Below are positions 17,365 through 27,035 of a stretch of 64,000 bases of DNA, piece by piece. Position 1 is the first letter of the stretch, and the number at the start of each line of letters is the position of its first letter. This DNA is from Pirellulales bacterium. GTDB taxonomy: Bacteria; Planctomycetota; Planctomycetia; Pirellulales; S012-138. The notes under the pieces are model-generated. The model did not search any database. It was not told the origin of the DNA and saw nothing but the letters and a program-made list of their open reading frames with translations. The position numbers were made by a program, and so were the translations under genes. The stretch covers positions 62,001-126,000 of the forward strand of contig JALCBR010000002.1 in NCBI GenBank assembly GCA_028066245.1, written 5' to 3'.

Positions 17365-18642
17365 CTAGAGGACTTGTCGTACCGCGGCTGCCAGCTTCTG
17401 CATTCCCTCTTGAATACCGTCCGGCGTCTGCACGCCAAAGCTCAACCGCATCAAATTGTGTCGGCGAGGGGCCCCTTCCATCGGGTAGCAGTAAATTCCC
17501 GGGACGTACATGACGCCTTCTTGCAGTGCCGCGGCGAACAATTTGCCGTCAATGCCGGTATCGATGGATTCCGGAACCTGCATCCAAAGGTACAGCCCGC
17601 CTTGCGGTTTGACGTAGTGCACGCCGTCCAGCGAGGAAAAGAATTCCTTTGCCGCCTTGATCATGGCCGTCTGTTTTTCTCGATAGCTCTCCCGCAGGAC
17701 GGCCACATGGTTATCGAATTCACCGGAGCTCAGCACTTGGGCCATCAGGTGCTGTGCGAAATGGGGTGAGCCAAAATCGATGTTCCCTTTTTGATTCAGC
17801 ACGGGCTCAACCAGTGCCGAGGGCAGGATTCCCCAGCCAACACGTATGCCTGGAGAGAACGACTTAGAAAACGTTTGGGCGACGATCACCGTTTCCCCGG
17901 TTTCGTCATACGCTTGCAAGCTCGGCACATCCTCTCCGGAGTATCTCAAACTGCGATACGCGGCGTCATCCAGCACATAGATGTGCTGCTTCTTTGACCA
18001 CCGCTTGGCGATTTCCACAATTTGTGGCCGGCGTTCCGCCGCGAGTGTGATGCCGCTTGGATTGTCGAAATAGCTAACGACGTAGATTGCTTTGACGCGC
18101 TCCAACTCTCCCGCGGCCTCGATTCTGCGCAGCTCATCTTCCAGTGCCTCGGGAATGAGTCCGCCGTCATCGCAGGCGACTCCGTGGCTGCGTGCACCCA
18201 AATTTGCCAACGCGCCCATGAACACAAAATATGTGGGCGCGCCACAAAGCACGAGATCGCCTTCATTGAGGATCGTATCGGCAACCAGGTGCAAAAGCTG
18301 ATTGCTGCCTGCGGTCAACACCACATTCTCGACGGAGAGCTGATCTTCACAGGCGGGAAGCCCGTCATCATTGCGATGTCTTTGGAGGACGATCTCTCGC
18401 AACGGCTGATGACCGGCGGCGGTGCCGTATTGGAGAGCCTCGCGGGCGCGCACGGGGTCACTTACCAAGGATGTGGCCGCGGCGCTGGTGAGTTCGACTG
18501 GCAGCGACGCCTGGTCAACAAACCCGGCAGCCAAGGAAATCAATTCCGGGTGCGCCAAGGCCTGCTGCATCAAACTGCTGATGGGCTGCCCTGCTGCGTT
18601 TTGGGCACGACGACTCAAAGGAAACTCAAGGGTAGGCGTCAT
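17365..18642 (-). CDS. PLP-dependent class I/II aminotransferase
   Basis: 425 residues. Fold-type I aminotransferase related to the LysN/Aro8 and MocR-domain group but without a DNA-binding domain. Visible motifs: VVLTAGSNQLLHLVADTILN, LVLCGAPTYFVFMGAL, YVVSYFDNPSGITLA (the Asn-Pro-x-Gly substrate region), YVLDDAAYRSLRYSGE (the PLP-ring Asp), and VIVAQTFSKSFSPGIRVGWG, in which the Lys of SFSK-type motifs forms the Schiff base. Arg in HNLMRLSFG near the C-terminus binds the substrate carboxylate. Likely substrates are 2-aminoadipate, aromatic or branched-chain amino acids; sequence does not decide. It lies between lptF/G and glyS with gaps over 100 bp. Confidence 0.85.
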   Translation of the reverse strand: MTPTLEFPLSRRAQNAAGQPISSLMQQALAHPELISLAAGFVDQASLPVELTSAAATSLVSDPVRAREALQYGTAAGHQPLREIVLQRHRNDDGLPACEDQLSVENVVLTAGSNQLLHLVADTILNEGDLVLCGAPTYFVFMGALANLGARSHGVACDDGGLIPEALEDELRRIEAAGELERVKAIYVVSYFDNPSGITLAAERRPQIVEIAKRWSKKQHIYVLDDAAYRSLRYSGEDVPSLQAYDETGETVIVAQTFSKSFSPGIRVGWGILPSALVEPVLNQKGNIDFGSPHFAQHLMAQVLSSGEFDNHVAVLRESYREKQTAMIKAAKEFFSSLDGVHYVKPQGGLYLWMQVPESIDTGIDGKLFAAALQEGVMYVPGIYCYPMEGAPRRHNLMRLSFGVQTPDGIQEGMQKLAAAVRQVL

Positions 18643-18758
18643 TGTCGGGCTGCGTTTTGTTCAGGTTCAGTTGTTAGGCGTGTCACCTGCCGCTCTTATC
18701 GACGTTCACTTTCCCATTATGCGCACGCGGTTCCTTGCATTCTCGCACCAACTCCCAC

Positions 18759-20399
18759 TCAGGACGGATTTTCTGAGCAAACTTTACCCTTGCCTGCAAT
18801 CCGCCTTGCAACTTCAGTCGCACAGTCGTTCATGTTGATCCGTGATTGCTCCAACGAGTCACGGTCACGAATTGTGACGGTCTTGTCTTGTAAAGTTTGG
18901 CTGTCGACCGTGATGCAAAAAGGCGTGCCAATCTCATCCTGCCGTCGATATCGCCGGCCGACAGCGCCGGTTTCATCGTAAAAAACGTTGTGGTCTTGCT
19001 TCAATTCCCGGTAGATCTGCTGGGCCAATTCCGGCAGGCCATCTTTCTTGACCAGTGGAAAGATTGCAGCTTTGATCGGTGCAAGCCTTGGATGGAGCTT
19101 AAGGACTGTCCGGGACTGCATCTTGCCCTTCTCGTCAGGTGCTTCATCCTCACAATAAGCTTCGCAGAGAAACGCCAGCGCCGCACGGTCAGCGCCGGCG
19201 GACGGTTCAATTACGTGTGGGATGAATCGTTCATTGGTTTCTTTGTCACGATAGGAAAGGTCTTTGCCGCTGCCGCGGTGCTTTGGCTGGCCATGTTCAT
19301 TCGTTTCCAACTCCAAGGGGTTGGTGTTGGGGTTGAGCTTTCCTTCCATGTGGCTGCGGAGATCAAAATTGCCACGGTGGGCAATGCCTTCCAGCTCGCC
19401 GAACTCACCTGATGGCAAGAAGGGAAAGGCGTACTCAATATCCGCCGTGCCAGTTGAATAATGGCTCAGTTCATCGGAATCATGGTCCCGCAACTGTAGA
19501 CGCTCGTCTGCCAAACCGAGATCCAGATACCATTGGTAGCGGCGATCGCGCCAATACTTGTACCATTCTTGCGATTCCTCCGGCCGGCAAAAGAATTCAA
19601 CCTCCATCTGCTCGAATTCCCGCGAGCGGAACGTGAAATTCCGCGGCGTGATCTCGTTGCGAAAGCTCTTACCCACCTGACCGATGCCGAAGGGGATTTT
19701 CACCCGAGAGCTATCAACGACATTCTTGAAGTTGGCGAAGATACCTTGAGCTGTCTCAGGACGAAGAAAGGCGGCATCATCTTCGCTGCCGAGAGCGCCG
19801 ACGATCGTCTTGAACATCAAGTTGAATTCGCGGGGTGGTGTCAACGTGCCCAATTCATTGGCGTCTGGGCCTAGCACTTCGGCAAAATCACTCATCGCGC
19901 TTAAACTAACGAAATCACTTGTCCACGAGAGTTCGTCCGCGTTTTTGCTCCGCAGTTTGAAAAACTTGAGCGCCTTGCGTTCGGTTTCGGCTTCTTCTTC
20001 GGCGGCCTCGGCCGTTGTGGAAACAAAGATCTTCTTGCCTTTGGCCTCGACCCATCGACCTCGCACCTGATCATGGCGATATCGCTTCTTGGATTGCCGA
20101 CAATCCACCATGAAGTCATGAAAGAGATCGTAGTGGCCGGAGCATTTCCATACCTGAGGGTGCATGATGATAGTGCAGTCCAGTCCGACCATCTGGTACT
20201 TAGCGGGCGCTCCCGTCAGAACAGAAAGATCATCGTGGCCGGTGATCATGTCGCGCCACCAGGCGTCTTTAATATTCCGCTTCAGCTCCACGCCGAGGGG
20301 GCCATAGTCCCAAAAGCCGTTCAGTCCGCCGTAGATTTCGCTGGACTGAAACAGGAAACCGCGGCGCTTGCAGAGCGAAACCAGCTTTTCCATTTCCAT
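18759..20399 (-). CDS. glyS: Glycyl-tRNA synthetase, dimeric (GlyQS) type
   Basis: 546 residues. The start MEMEKLVSLCKRRGFLFQSS is supported by AGGGAA six bases upstream. The following EIYGGLNGFWDYGPLG, the catalytic core TAQGIFANFKNVVDSSRVKI, FRNEITPRNFTFRSREFEQM (class II motif 2) and FIPHVIEPSAGADRAALAF (motif 3 region) identify the alpha2-type enzyme rather than the tetrameric GlyQ/GlyS form. It charges tRNA-Gly. The C-terminal anticodon-binding domain includes LHPRLAPIKAAIFPLVKKDG and TVDSQTLQDKTVTIRDRDS. An insertion rich in Glu and Ala lies near residue 130. It is divergent from the LRR lipoprotein gene. Confidence 0.95.
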   Translation of the reverse strand: MEMEKLVSLCKRRGFLFQSSEIYGGLNGFWDYGPLGVELKRNIKDAWWRDMITGHDDLSVLTGAPAKYQMVGLDCTIIMHPQVWKCSGHYDLFHDFMVDCRQSKKRYRHDQVRGRWVEAKGKKIFVSTTAEAAEEEAETERKALKFFKLRSKNADELSWTSDFVSLSAMSDFAEVLGPDANELGTLTPPREFNLMFKTIVGALGSEDDAAFLRPETAQGIFANFKNVVDSSRVKIPFGIGQVGKSFRNEITPRNFTFRSREFEQMEVEFFCRPEESQEWYKYWRDRRYQWYLDLGLADERLQLRDHDSDELSHYSTGTADIEYAFPFLPSGEFGELEGIAHRGNFDLRSHMEGKLNPNTNPLELETNEHGQPKHRGSGKDLSYRDKETNERFIPHVIEPSAGADRAALAFLCEAYCEDEAPDEKGKMQSRTVLKLHPRLAPIKAAIFPLVKKDGLPELAQQIYRELKQDHNVFYDETGAVGRRYRRQDEIGTPFCITVDSQTLQDKTVTIRDRDSLEQSRINMNDCATEVARRIAGKGKVCSENPS

Positions 20400-20625
20400 G
20401 GGAATTTCCCTGATGAGAGCCGGGTTTGATTTCCCCAGATGAGTGCAACATGGTCGGGAGAGAAACTCGGTCCTGAGGTCGATCTGCAGCGAGTTCCTTT
20501 TCTTGGATTCCTAATGTAACGCCTGGGTTCGCTCTCCCCAACGGGGGGCATGCGGCTCCGATGCCTTGCCAGCGGCGCTGTGGTATCTAGACTGGCGAGA
20601 AGAATCCACCGAACCCAGCAATGGT

Positions 20626-21957
20626 ATGGTTCGCAACTCAATCGGACGAATTGCCATGTTTGTTCGCCTCTGTGTCGTCTTCACGTTGTTCATGATCACC
20701 GGCTGTTCCGACAGCTCGACGGAGAACGAAACTCCCGGCGGAAGTGCTGCCCCACCAAAAGATAACGCTGATGCCGTGAAGCTGATTGAGGAAGCTGGGG
20801 GCGCGTTACTGCGAAACGCCAATGGCAACGTCGTCGAAGTTGACCTTTCCTCCCCTACAGCGGAATTCAAGCAGGCATTATCTCAACTCACAGAACTGCC
20901 TGCGTTGGCCCGTTTGAAGCTCTACGGATCGACCTTTACCGACGCCGATTTGCTTCATGTCGCCAAACTGCCTGGTCTGCGCAATCTCGATCTTTCGCGG
21001 ACGGACGTGACTGATGATGGGATTGCCACTCTCAAGCCGCTTGAAAAACTGAATACGATCAATTTGAGTCAGGTGCCTGCCATTACTGATGACGCTCTCA
21101 AGTACCTGGCGGAAATGCCGGGAATTCGGGACATTCGACTTGTGAAGACCGGGATCACGGACGCAGGCATTGCTCACCTTTCCAACATGGAAGCGCTGGT
21201 ACGCCTGGACTTGCGGGGAACTAAGGTCACCGACGGCTGTTTCGCCCTGTTGAAAGATTTACCCAACCTCAGGAACCTCCGTTGCCAGGGTAGCGGCGCG
21301 ACGATGGGCCCGGAGGGGATTCCTAACCTCAAAGGCGTCACATCGCTCGTTGTGTTGGGTTTGGATAACGCCCAAGTCACGGATGAGGCATTGGCTGAAC
21401 TCTCAACCTTAGTCAACTTGGAAGAGTTGTACCTTTACAACGCACAGATTACCGATGACGGTCTGGCACATCTTAAGAACTTTCCCAAGTTGCGGATTCT
21501 CAAACTGCGCGAGACAGGCCTCAGCGGTCGCGGCTTTGAACACCTGGCTGAGCTCAAGAATCTGCAAGAACTAGAACTCGCTGAAAGTTCCTTCGGGTTC
21601 GGTGGAGAAGGCCCAGAAGCATTGGGCAAAATGACATCGTTGGTGAAGCTCAACTTGTGGAATACCGGTGTAAATGATGAGAGTTTCATTCACTTGGCCG
21701 GTCTCAAGAATCTCAAGGAACTCAATCTGGACAACATCGGCCTTTCCGATGCGGCCATGGACACGGTTGCAGGCTTTTCTAAGCTGGAATCGCTCAACAT
21801 CGCCAACAACTTCATCACTGATCAAGGGCTCGCCAAGTTGCACGGCCTGAGCAATCTGAAATATCTAAATGTCCAGTATTCCTCAGGCGGCATTACGGAA
21901 GAGGGCGTCAACGCGCTGCAAGCGGCCATCCCAGGCCTCAAGGTTGATTACTACTAG
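20626..21957 (+). CDS. Leucine-rich-repeat lipoprotein
   Basis: 443 residues from ATG at 20626; an ATG at 20656 would also leave the signal sequence intact. The N-terminus is basic and hydrophobic and ends in FMITGC, a lipobox, so the mature protein should be lipid-anchored at the Cys and face the periplasm or outer membrane. From about residue 75 onward the protein is made of roughly 24-residue leucine-rich repeats with the consensus LxxLKxLxxLxLxxTxITDxGL, for example ITDDGLAHLKNFPKLRILKL and VTDEALAELSTLVNLEELYL, of the cysteine-poor GALA/AMN1-like type. Such domains bind other proteins. A partner is not evident from the neighbours. It is transcribed divergently from glyS. Confidence 0.85.
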   Translation: MVRNSIGRIAMFVRLCVVFTLFMITGCSDSSTENETPGGSAAPPKDNADAVKLIEEAGGALLRNANGNVVEVDLSSPTAEFKQALSQLTELPALARLKLYGSTFTDADLLHVAKLPGLRNLDLSRTDVTDDGIATLKPLEKLNTINLSQVPAITDDALKYLAEMPGIRDIRLVKTGITDAGIAHLSNMEALVRLDLRGTKVTDGCFALLKDLPNLRNLRCQGSGATMGPEGIPNLKGVTSLVVLGLDNAQVTDEALAELSTLVNLEELYLYNAQITDDGLAHLKNFPKLRILKLRETGLSGRGFEHLAELKNLQELELAESSFGFGGEGPEALGKMTSLVKLNLWNTGVNDESFIHLAGLKNLKELNLDNIGLSDAAMDTVAGFSKLESLNIANNFITDQGLAKLHGLSNLKYLNVQYSSGGITEEGVNALQAAIPGLKVDYY

Positions 21958-21976
21958 TGGGCGGAGCTACCTGGCG

Positions 21977-21995
21977 TTCCACTTCCGGAGTGGAA
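21977..21995. terminator. Possible bidirectional hairpin between convergent genes
   Basis: TTCCACT and AGTGGAA form a 7 bp stem with a 5 nt loop, 20 bp after the LRR lipoprotein stop and 28 bp before the stop of the facing small gene. The position suits a shared terminator, but there is no clear T tract on either side. Confidence 0.3.
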
Positions 21996-22022
21996 GAGCA
22001 CACGTCATCGTGGGATCAACTG

Positions 22023-22310
22023 TTAGTTGTGCGGTCCGCCTTGGCCCCATGATTCAAAGTACCGGTCGAAGCCGAATTGATTTGATCGCAGGTTATACGA
22101 TCCGCCGGTGTAGCGGTAGCCGCCCTGCACATAGGCGCGGAAGTACTGCGGTGCGATGGAACGTGACGAGGTAGGCGTGCCGATCTTGACGGGGTGGATC
22201 GGAGTGTGGCTATAGTAGCTCTGCGCGAAGATCCAGTTGCCTGCCACGGCAGGAGAAGCTGATGTCAGCAGGAAAATCGCAATGAAAAATTTGCTAACAA
22301 GTCGACGCAT
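22023..22310 (-). CDS. Small secreted protein of unknown function
   Basis: 95 residues. The N-terminus MRRLVSKFFIAIFLLTSASP followed by AVAG is a clear signal peptide with a likely cleavage after AVA. The mature part of about 70 residues is rich in Tyr, Gly, Ser and aromatic residues (AQSYYSHTPIHPV, RAYVQGGYRYTGGSYNLRS, FGFDRYFESWGQGG), has no cysteine and shows no recognised domain. Many planctomycetes carry short exported proteins of this composition. It is convergent with the LRR lipoprotein gene. The signal peptide and intact frame support it being real. Confidence 0.65.
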   Translation of the reverse strand: MRRLVSKFFIAIFLLTSASPAVAGNWIFAQSYYSHTPIHPVKIGTPTSSRSIAPQYFRAYVQGGYRYTGGSYNLRSNQFGFDRYFESWGQGGPHN

Positions 22311-22567
22311 AGCAAGGTTCCGGCGAAGGACAGAGCCGTGGGAAAGACAAGCTGTGTTAGTTGATCACAAGTTTCCAGCTTAGTCAGCGGCTTCGCCGAT
22401 TTCATCCGAAACACGCCGGCGTTTCGTAGTCTGTTGGGAAGGGAACGGCTCACTGATGGTGTCCGTTCGCCACAACCGGCATAATTAGCCCGTTCGAGCT
22501 TCGCGCGTTGAGCGGAGGCTGCATGCTTACCTAGGACTTGGACACGCGACGACCGTTGGAGAGTCCC

Positions 22568-23092
22568 ATGGCCAAGGCCAAGAGCACCAAAATTAAGTGG
22601 AAGCCTAAAGCGGGTACAACTTGGAAAGACAAGCTGCACAAGGAGCATCCCAACCACGGCAGCTTGCGGCCCATCCCGCCAATTTGGCACAAGCGGTTTG
22701 GCGAAGGAACGATGTTGATTCCTCGTCCCTTGGATTTGGACGCTCTGATTCGCCGTGTGCGAAAAGGGAAGTTGGTATCTCAATCGCAACTACGTGAGAA
22801 TTTGGCCCATGCAGCTGGGGCGACAGCCACGTGCCCGATTACAACGGGCATTTTTCTACGAATTGTCGCCGAGGCGGCTGAAGAAGATCTGGCAGCGGGC
22901 AAAAAGCGGATCACGCCATATTGGCGTGTTGTTTCGGATGATGGTCGACTGAATGAAAAGCTACCCGGCGGCATTGCGGCGCAATCTCGGCGTCTCCAGC
23001 AAGAAGGCCTCTCAATCATTCCCGGCAAAGGGAAGAAGCCTCCGCAGGTTGCGGATTTCGAGAAGAAGATGGCAAGTTTTGACCGGAGCTGA
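22568..23092 (+). CDS. MGMT-like protein with PYWR in place of the PCHR active site
   Basis: 174 residues from ATG at 22568, preceded by GGAG; the frame is open further upstream. The C-terminal 100 residues resemble the DNA-binding and active-site domain of O6-alkylguanine-DNA alkyltransferase: KGKLVSQSQLRENLAHAAG, then TPYWRVVSDDGRLNEKLPGG and QQEGLSI, which match the MGMT order 'PCHRVV..dG.l.gy.gG...EG'. The acceptor cysteine is replaced by Tyr and the following His by Trp, and the arginine-finger region reads TCPITTGIFLRIV. It therefore cannot act as a normal alkyltransferase, and may be a damage-recognition (ATL-like) or other DNA-binding protein. The N-terminal 50 residues are basic. Function is inference. 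Confidence 0.7.
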   Translation: MAKAKSTKIKWKPKAGTTWKDKLHKEHPNHGSLRPIPPIWHKRFGEGTMLIPRPLDLDALIRRVRKGKLVSQSQLRENLAHAAGATATCPITTGIFLRIVAEAAEEDLAAGKKRITPYWRVVSDDGRLNEKLPGGIAAQSRRLQQEGLSIIPGKGKKPPQVADFEKKMASFDRS

Positions 23093-23240
23093 TTGTCGTC
23101 TGAATTTGCTGTGAGTTCCGTTCTTAGTCGCCTTGCCTGGCGGTGATGGGCGAAGCGTCGTCGAACGTTAGAATGGCTGGCGCGCAATCGCCACCGTGCG
23201 ACACCCTAGTTTCAAAACTCACTTGCCTCGTTCTGCTTGC

Positions 23241-25559
23241 ATGATGGAATCTCTCGTGGGCCGCGCGGTTGAATTCGCCATTCGTTGGCGAACGTGGCTG
23301 CTGGCTGTTGGCGCGGTGCTCCTGGCGCTGGCATGGATTCCCTCGCGCCAACTGAGCTTCGATCGCTCCATCGAAAGCATGTTCGCGAAAGACAACCCTC
23401 TGCTTCCTCCCTATGAACAGCTGAAACGGACCTTCGGCGGCAATGAGATTGCCTTGGCCGCCTACCGTGACCCTGCTCTACTGACAAACGAGGGAATCAA
23501 GCGCCTTGAGAAATTGACGGAACGCCTGCGACAGGTCAGCGGTGTGCGAGCCGTTATTAGCCTGACGCAAACTCCTTTCGGCACTGGCATCATCGAAGAA
23601 AGCAGTCTCAATGAACAACTGCTCACACTCTTTGAGGGTTTCACGATCAGCGAAGATCGTCAAACGGCTGGATTGGTTTGCATTCTGACGCCGCGCGCGC
23701 CTAGTGAAGAGCGCAATGCGACTGTCGAGGAGCTTCGGGCGATGATGCGAAACCATCAGCCCGCTGGTGTGCTGACCGGCGAGCCGGTGATGGTTGTCGA
23801 GGGGTTTCGACTGATCGAAGAGGATGGCGATCGATTAGGTTGGGTCTCCACGTTGTTGTTGATGGGCACGATCATCTTTTGTTTTCGTAGCGTTCGGTGG
23901 GTCATCGCGCCCTTGGTGATTGTCAATGCGACGCTGATCTTCACGAAAGCGGCGCTGGTGTTGTTGAGATTTCAACTTAGCATGGTGAGTTCCATGCTGT
24001 GGGCAATTGTCACCGTTGTTGGAATTGCGACGGTCATCCACGTCATCGTCCGCTATCGCGAAGAGAGTGAGTTTGAGCAATCCGCGTTCGCCTGCCTTCG
24101 CAGCGTTGGATTGGCGCTGACTATCCCGGTGATTTGGACTTGCCTGACGGATGCAGCCGGGTTTGGTTCTTTGCTGGCGGCAAACGTTGGCCCGGTTGCC
24201 GATTTTGGAGTGATGATGTCGGCCGGATCGCTAGTCGCTTTGCTCAGTTTGGCATTGCTGCTACCTGGACTTGCGCTCAACACTCCGTTACCGGCCACGC
24301 CTAAGCGAGCCTGGGGCGAAGATTGGTTGGATCGCGGACTGGAGCGCGCCATGGATCTGGCACTAACCCGCCCCAGGTCGATCGCGCTGCTTGCGCTGAT
24401 TCTCATCGTGGGAGCAATCTGGGGCTGTTTGCGAATCAGCGTCGAGACAGATTTCACCAAGAACTTTCGCCAAACGAGCGAGCTTGTTCGCTCGTACGAG
24501 TTTGTCGAGCAGGGGCTCGGCGGCGCGGGAGTTTGGGATATCCTTGTCCCTGCGCCTCCGCCAGACGATCTCTCGGCCGAGTTCTTGGCCAAACTTAGCG
24601 CGCTGGGTGACCGTTTACGTAACGAAGTTGCCGCAACGGACGCCGGCGGCAACAACGCACGTGGCTTGACAAAAGTCATGAGTATGGCCGATGTGATTGA
24701 CCCTTTTGTCGGACAGGCGAAAGCCAGTTTGCCGGCTTTCCTGCCTGTGGATGATGCAGCGCTGACATCTGCTGCGATTGCGACTTTTCGGGGAAGTATG
24801 CCGGACGCCTATCGGTCTTTCTATGGACAAGATTCGGCAATTCCTGGTCGGCATTTTGCCCGAATCATGTTGCGAGCCAAGGAACGCCAACCCGCCAACG
24901 CGAAACGGGAGTTGATTGAGCAAGTCACCCAAATCAGCGAGGAAGAGTTCCCCGCTACGCAGTCAATGCCCGCCGCCCGAGTGACGGGCTTCTTCGTGTT
25001 ATTGGCGAGTTTGATCGAGAGCATGGTGCGAGACCAGTGGATGACCTTTGGCATCGCGTCTGCGGCAATCCTGGGAATGATGTTGATAGCCTTTCGTCGC
25101 CCCCTGGTTGCTGTCGCCGCTGTGATTCCCAATATCATGCCGATCTTGCTGGTCACTGGTGCACTGGGATGGTTGGGTATCAAGATTAACATGGGGGCAG
25201 CCATGATCGCGGCTGTCAGTGTGGGTCTCTCAGTCGACTCCTCCATCCACTATGTCAGCGATTTTCTTCGCCGGAAGCAGCGTGGGCAGGATGTTGCGGC
25301 AGCTCTGCATGGCGTGCAACAAACCGTCGGCCGTGCCGTAACGTTCTCCACGCTGGCCCTGATCGTTGGATTTGCCGTTCTTTGCTTGAGTGACTTTGTT
25401 CCGACAATTTACTTTGGTGTGTTAGTCGGCCTTTCCATGCTGGGTGGATTGATCGGGAACGTTGGTCTGTTGCCGATCTTGTTGCGTAGCGCCGTCGAGG
25501 CTGAGGGGCGTGTGGTCGCGAGATACCGTCGAAAACAAAATGGGCGGATGTTAGACTGA
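23241..25559 (+). CDS. RND/MMPL-superfamily transporter
   Basis: 772 residues from ATG at 23241 (a second ATG follows directly). Two similar halves are visible: an N-terminal helix, a large extracytoplasmic loop beginning with FDRSIESMFAKDNPLLPPYE, then a cluster of about five helices (WVSTLLLMGTIIFCF, WVIAPLVIVNATLIF, SSMLWAIVTVVGIATVIHVI). The second half repeats this from WGCLRISVETDFTKNF to the end. FGIASAAILGMMLIAF and MIAAVSVGLSVDSSIHYVSD contain the small-residue and Asp-rich segments of RND helices 4 and 10. Members export lipids, hopanoids or hydrophobic compounds using proton flux. The cargo is unknown and no periplasmic adaptor gene is nearby. Confidence 0.88.
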   Translation: MMESLVGRAVEFAIRWRTWLLAVGAVLLALAWIPSRQLSFDRSIESMFAKDNPLLPPYEQLKRTFGGNEIALAAYRDPALLTNEGIKRLEKLTERLRQVSGVRAVISLTQTPFGTGIIEESSLNEQLLTLFEGFTISEDRQTAGLVCILTPRAPSEERNATVEELRAMMRNHQPAGVLTGEPVMVVEGFRLIEEDGDRLGWVSTLLLMGTIIFCFRSVRWVIAPLVIVNATLIFTKAALVLLRFQLSMVSSMLWAIVTVVGIATVIHVIVRYREESEFEQSAFACLRSVGLALTIPVIWTCLTDAAGFGSLLAANVGPVADFGVMMSAGSLVALLSLALLLPGLALNTPLPATPKRAWGEDWLDRGLERAMDLALTRPRSIALLALILIVGAIWGCLRISVETDFTKNFRQTSELVRSYEFVEQGLGGAGVWDILVPAPPPDDLSAEFLAKLSALGDRLRNEVAATDAGGNNARGLTKVMSMADVIDPFVGQAKASLPAFLPVDDAALTSAAIATFRGSMPDAYRSFYGQDSAIPGRHFARIMLRAKERQPANAKRELIEQVTQISEEEFPATQSMPAARVTGFFVLLASLIESMVRDQWMTFGIASAAILGMMLIAFRRPLVAVAAVIPNIMPILLVTGALGWLGIKINMGAAMIAAVSVGLSVDSSIHYVSDFLRRKQRGQDVAAALHGVQQTVGRAVTFSTLALIVGFAVLCLSDFVPTIYFGVLVGLSMLGGLIGNVGLLPILLRSAVEAEGRVVARYRRKQNGRMLD

Positions 25560-25642
25560 TGGTTGCCGAGAGCGCAGTTCGCAGTCTGGGGCGCGACGCT
25601 CGCTCCACTACGTAGAGATTGTCAACGTTATCAGACCAGCCT

Positions 25643-26917
25643 GTGGATTCTATCGAGATCAAAACTTGTGGTCCGATCCGCGCCAACGTGCGGCCCCCTG
25701 GCTCTAAGAGTATTACCAATCGCGCGCTCATCTGCGCGGCACTCGCGGAAGGGACAACAACTCTGACGGGCGCCCTCCGTAGCGAAGATACGCAAGTGAT
25801 GAGCGCTGCACTACAAGCTATCGGCATTGAAGTCTCTGAACGCGACGCTGGGAAGACATTGACAGTCCAAGGAGCCGCAGGAAGATTGGCCGCGGATCGG
25901 GCGATTCAGCTTGACTGCCGCAACAGTGGAACATCCATTCGATTTCTCTCCGCGATGCTTGCAACCGGAAGTGGCGAGTTTCATTTGGACGGAATTGAGC
26001 GGATGCGGCAGCGTCCGATCGAAGACTTGCTTGTAGCGTTACGGCAGTTGGGTGCGAACGCCGCTTGCGATCAACCAACCGGATGTCCACCGCTGACGAT
26101 TCGTGCCGAAGGCTTGCTTGGCGGGCAGGCCAGCGTGCGCGGAGACATTTCCAGTCAATTTTTGAGTGCCCTGCTCATGGCCGCGCCTGCGGCGAGGGGC
26201 GTCGTGACGTTCAAGGTGGAAGGCGAGTTGGTTTCACAACCTTACGTCACGATGACAACGGAGGTCATGCGGGCCTTTGGCGTGCGTGTTGATCGAGATG
26301 GAAATGAATTTCACCTCCGCCCGCAAGTCTATCAAGGTTGTCGCTATGCGATTGAACCGGACGCGTCCGCGGCAAGCTATTTCTTCGCAGCCGCTGCCAT
26401 TACGGGTGGTGAAATCACTGTGCAAGGGCTTGGTGAGCACAACTTACAAGGTGACACGAGATTCGTTGAAGTGCTGTCGAAGATGGGATGTGACGTCACG
26501 TATGGAGAGAGGTCAATCACCGTTCGAGGCGGCGCGCTGCGGGGTGTGAACGTTGATATGAATGCCATTAGCGACACAGTCCAAACGTTGGCTGTAGTGG
26601 CCTTGTTTGCCGAGAGGCCAACCAAGATCGACAACATTGGTCATATTCGCCATAAGGAGACTGATCGGATCGCGGCAGTGGCCACGGAGGTACGCAAGCT
26701 CGGCGGCACTGTCGAAGAACGCGAAGACGGTCTGACGATCACGCCCGGTCAACTTCAGGCAGCCGCGATCGACACCTACGATGACCATCGCATGGCCATG
26801 AGCTTCGCTCTACCGGGCTTGCGCGTGCCGGGCGTTGTGATCAACAACCCCGACTGCACTCATAAGACCTATCCGGAGTTTTTTGTGGACCTGGCATCGA
26901 TCTGCAAGAACGCCTGA
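25643..26917 (+). CDS. aroA: 3-phosphoshikimate 1-carboxyvinyltransferase (EPSP synthase)
   Basis: 424 residues from GTG at 25643, which places PGSKS at the usual distance from the start; a TTG at 25619 would add eight residues. AroA joins shikimate-3-phosphate and phosphoenolpyruvate in the sixth step of the shikimate pathway. Motifs: RPPGSKSITNRALICAALAE, CRNSGTSIRFLSAMLA (PEP-binding loop), LDGIERMRQRPIEDLL, GDISSQFLSALLMAAP, ASAASYFFAAAAITGG, IRHKETDRIAAVATEVRKLG and YDDHRMAMSFAL. It is complete. The RND gene ends 83 bp upstream on the same strand, with no shared function evident. Confidence 0.95.
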   Translation: MDSIEIKTCGPIRANVRPPGSKSITNRALICAALAEGTTTLTGALRSEDTQVMSAALQAIGIEVSERDAGKTLTVQGAAGRLAADRAIQLDCRNSGTSIRFLSAMLATGSGEFHLDGIERMRQRPIEDLLVALRQLGANAACDQPTGCPPLTIRAEGLLGGQASVRGDISSQFLSALLMAAPAARGVVTFKVEGELVSQPYVTMTTEVMRAFGVRVDRDGNEFHLRPQVYQGCRYAIEPDASAASYFFAAAAITGGEITVQGLGEHNLQGDTRFVEVLSKMGCDVTYGERSITVRGGALRGVNVDMNAISDTVQTLAVVALFAERPTKIDNIGHIRHKETDRIAAVATEVRKLGGTVEEREDGLTITPGQLQAAAIDTYDDHRMAMSFALPGLRVPGVVINNPDCTHKTYPEFFVDLASICKNA

Positions 26918-27035
26918 GCTTCTCATCTGCGGTAAGGACGATGGGGATGGACGGGCGGCAAACATTCGAGAGGGTTGAACGCTCGCGCGTTTGGTAAAAG
27001 TTGCCGTCCGCATGATGGTAAGCCAGTACAAAGAA

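Noticed and set aside
18022..18981. 319-codon plus-strand frame across the aminotransferase and glyS ends
   Set aside because: Spans two well supported minus-strand genes and the gap between them without any protein-like signature.
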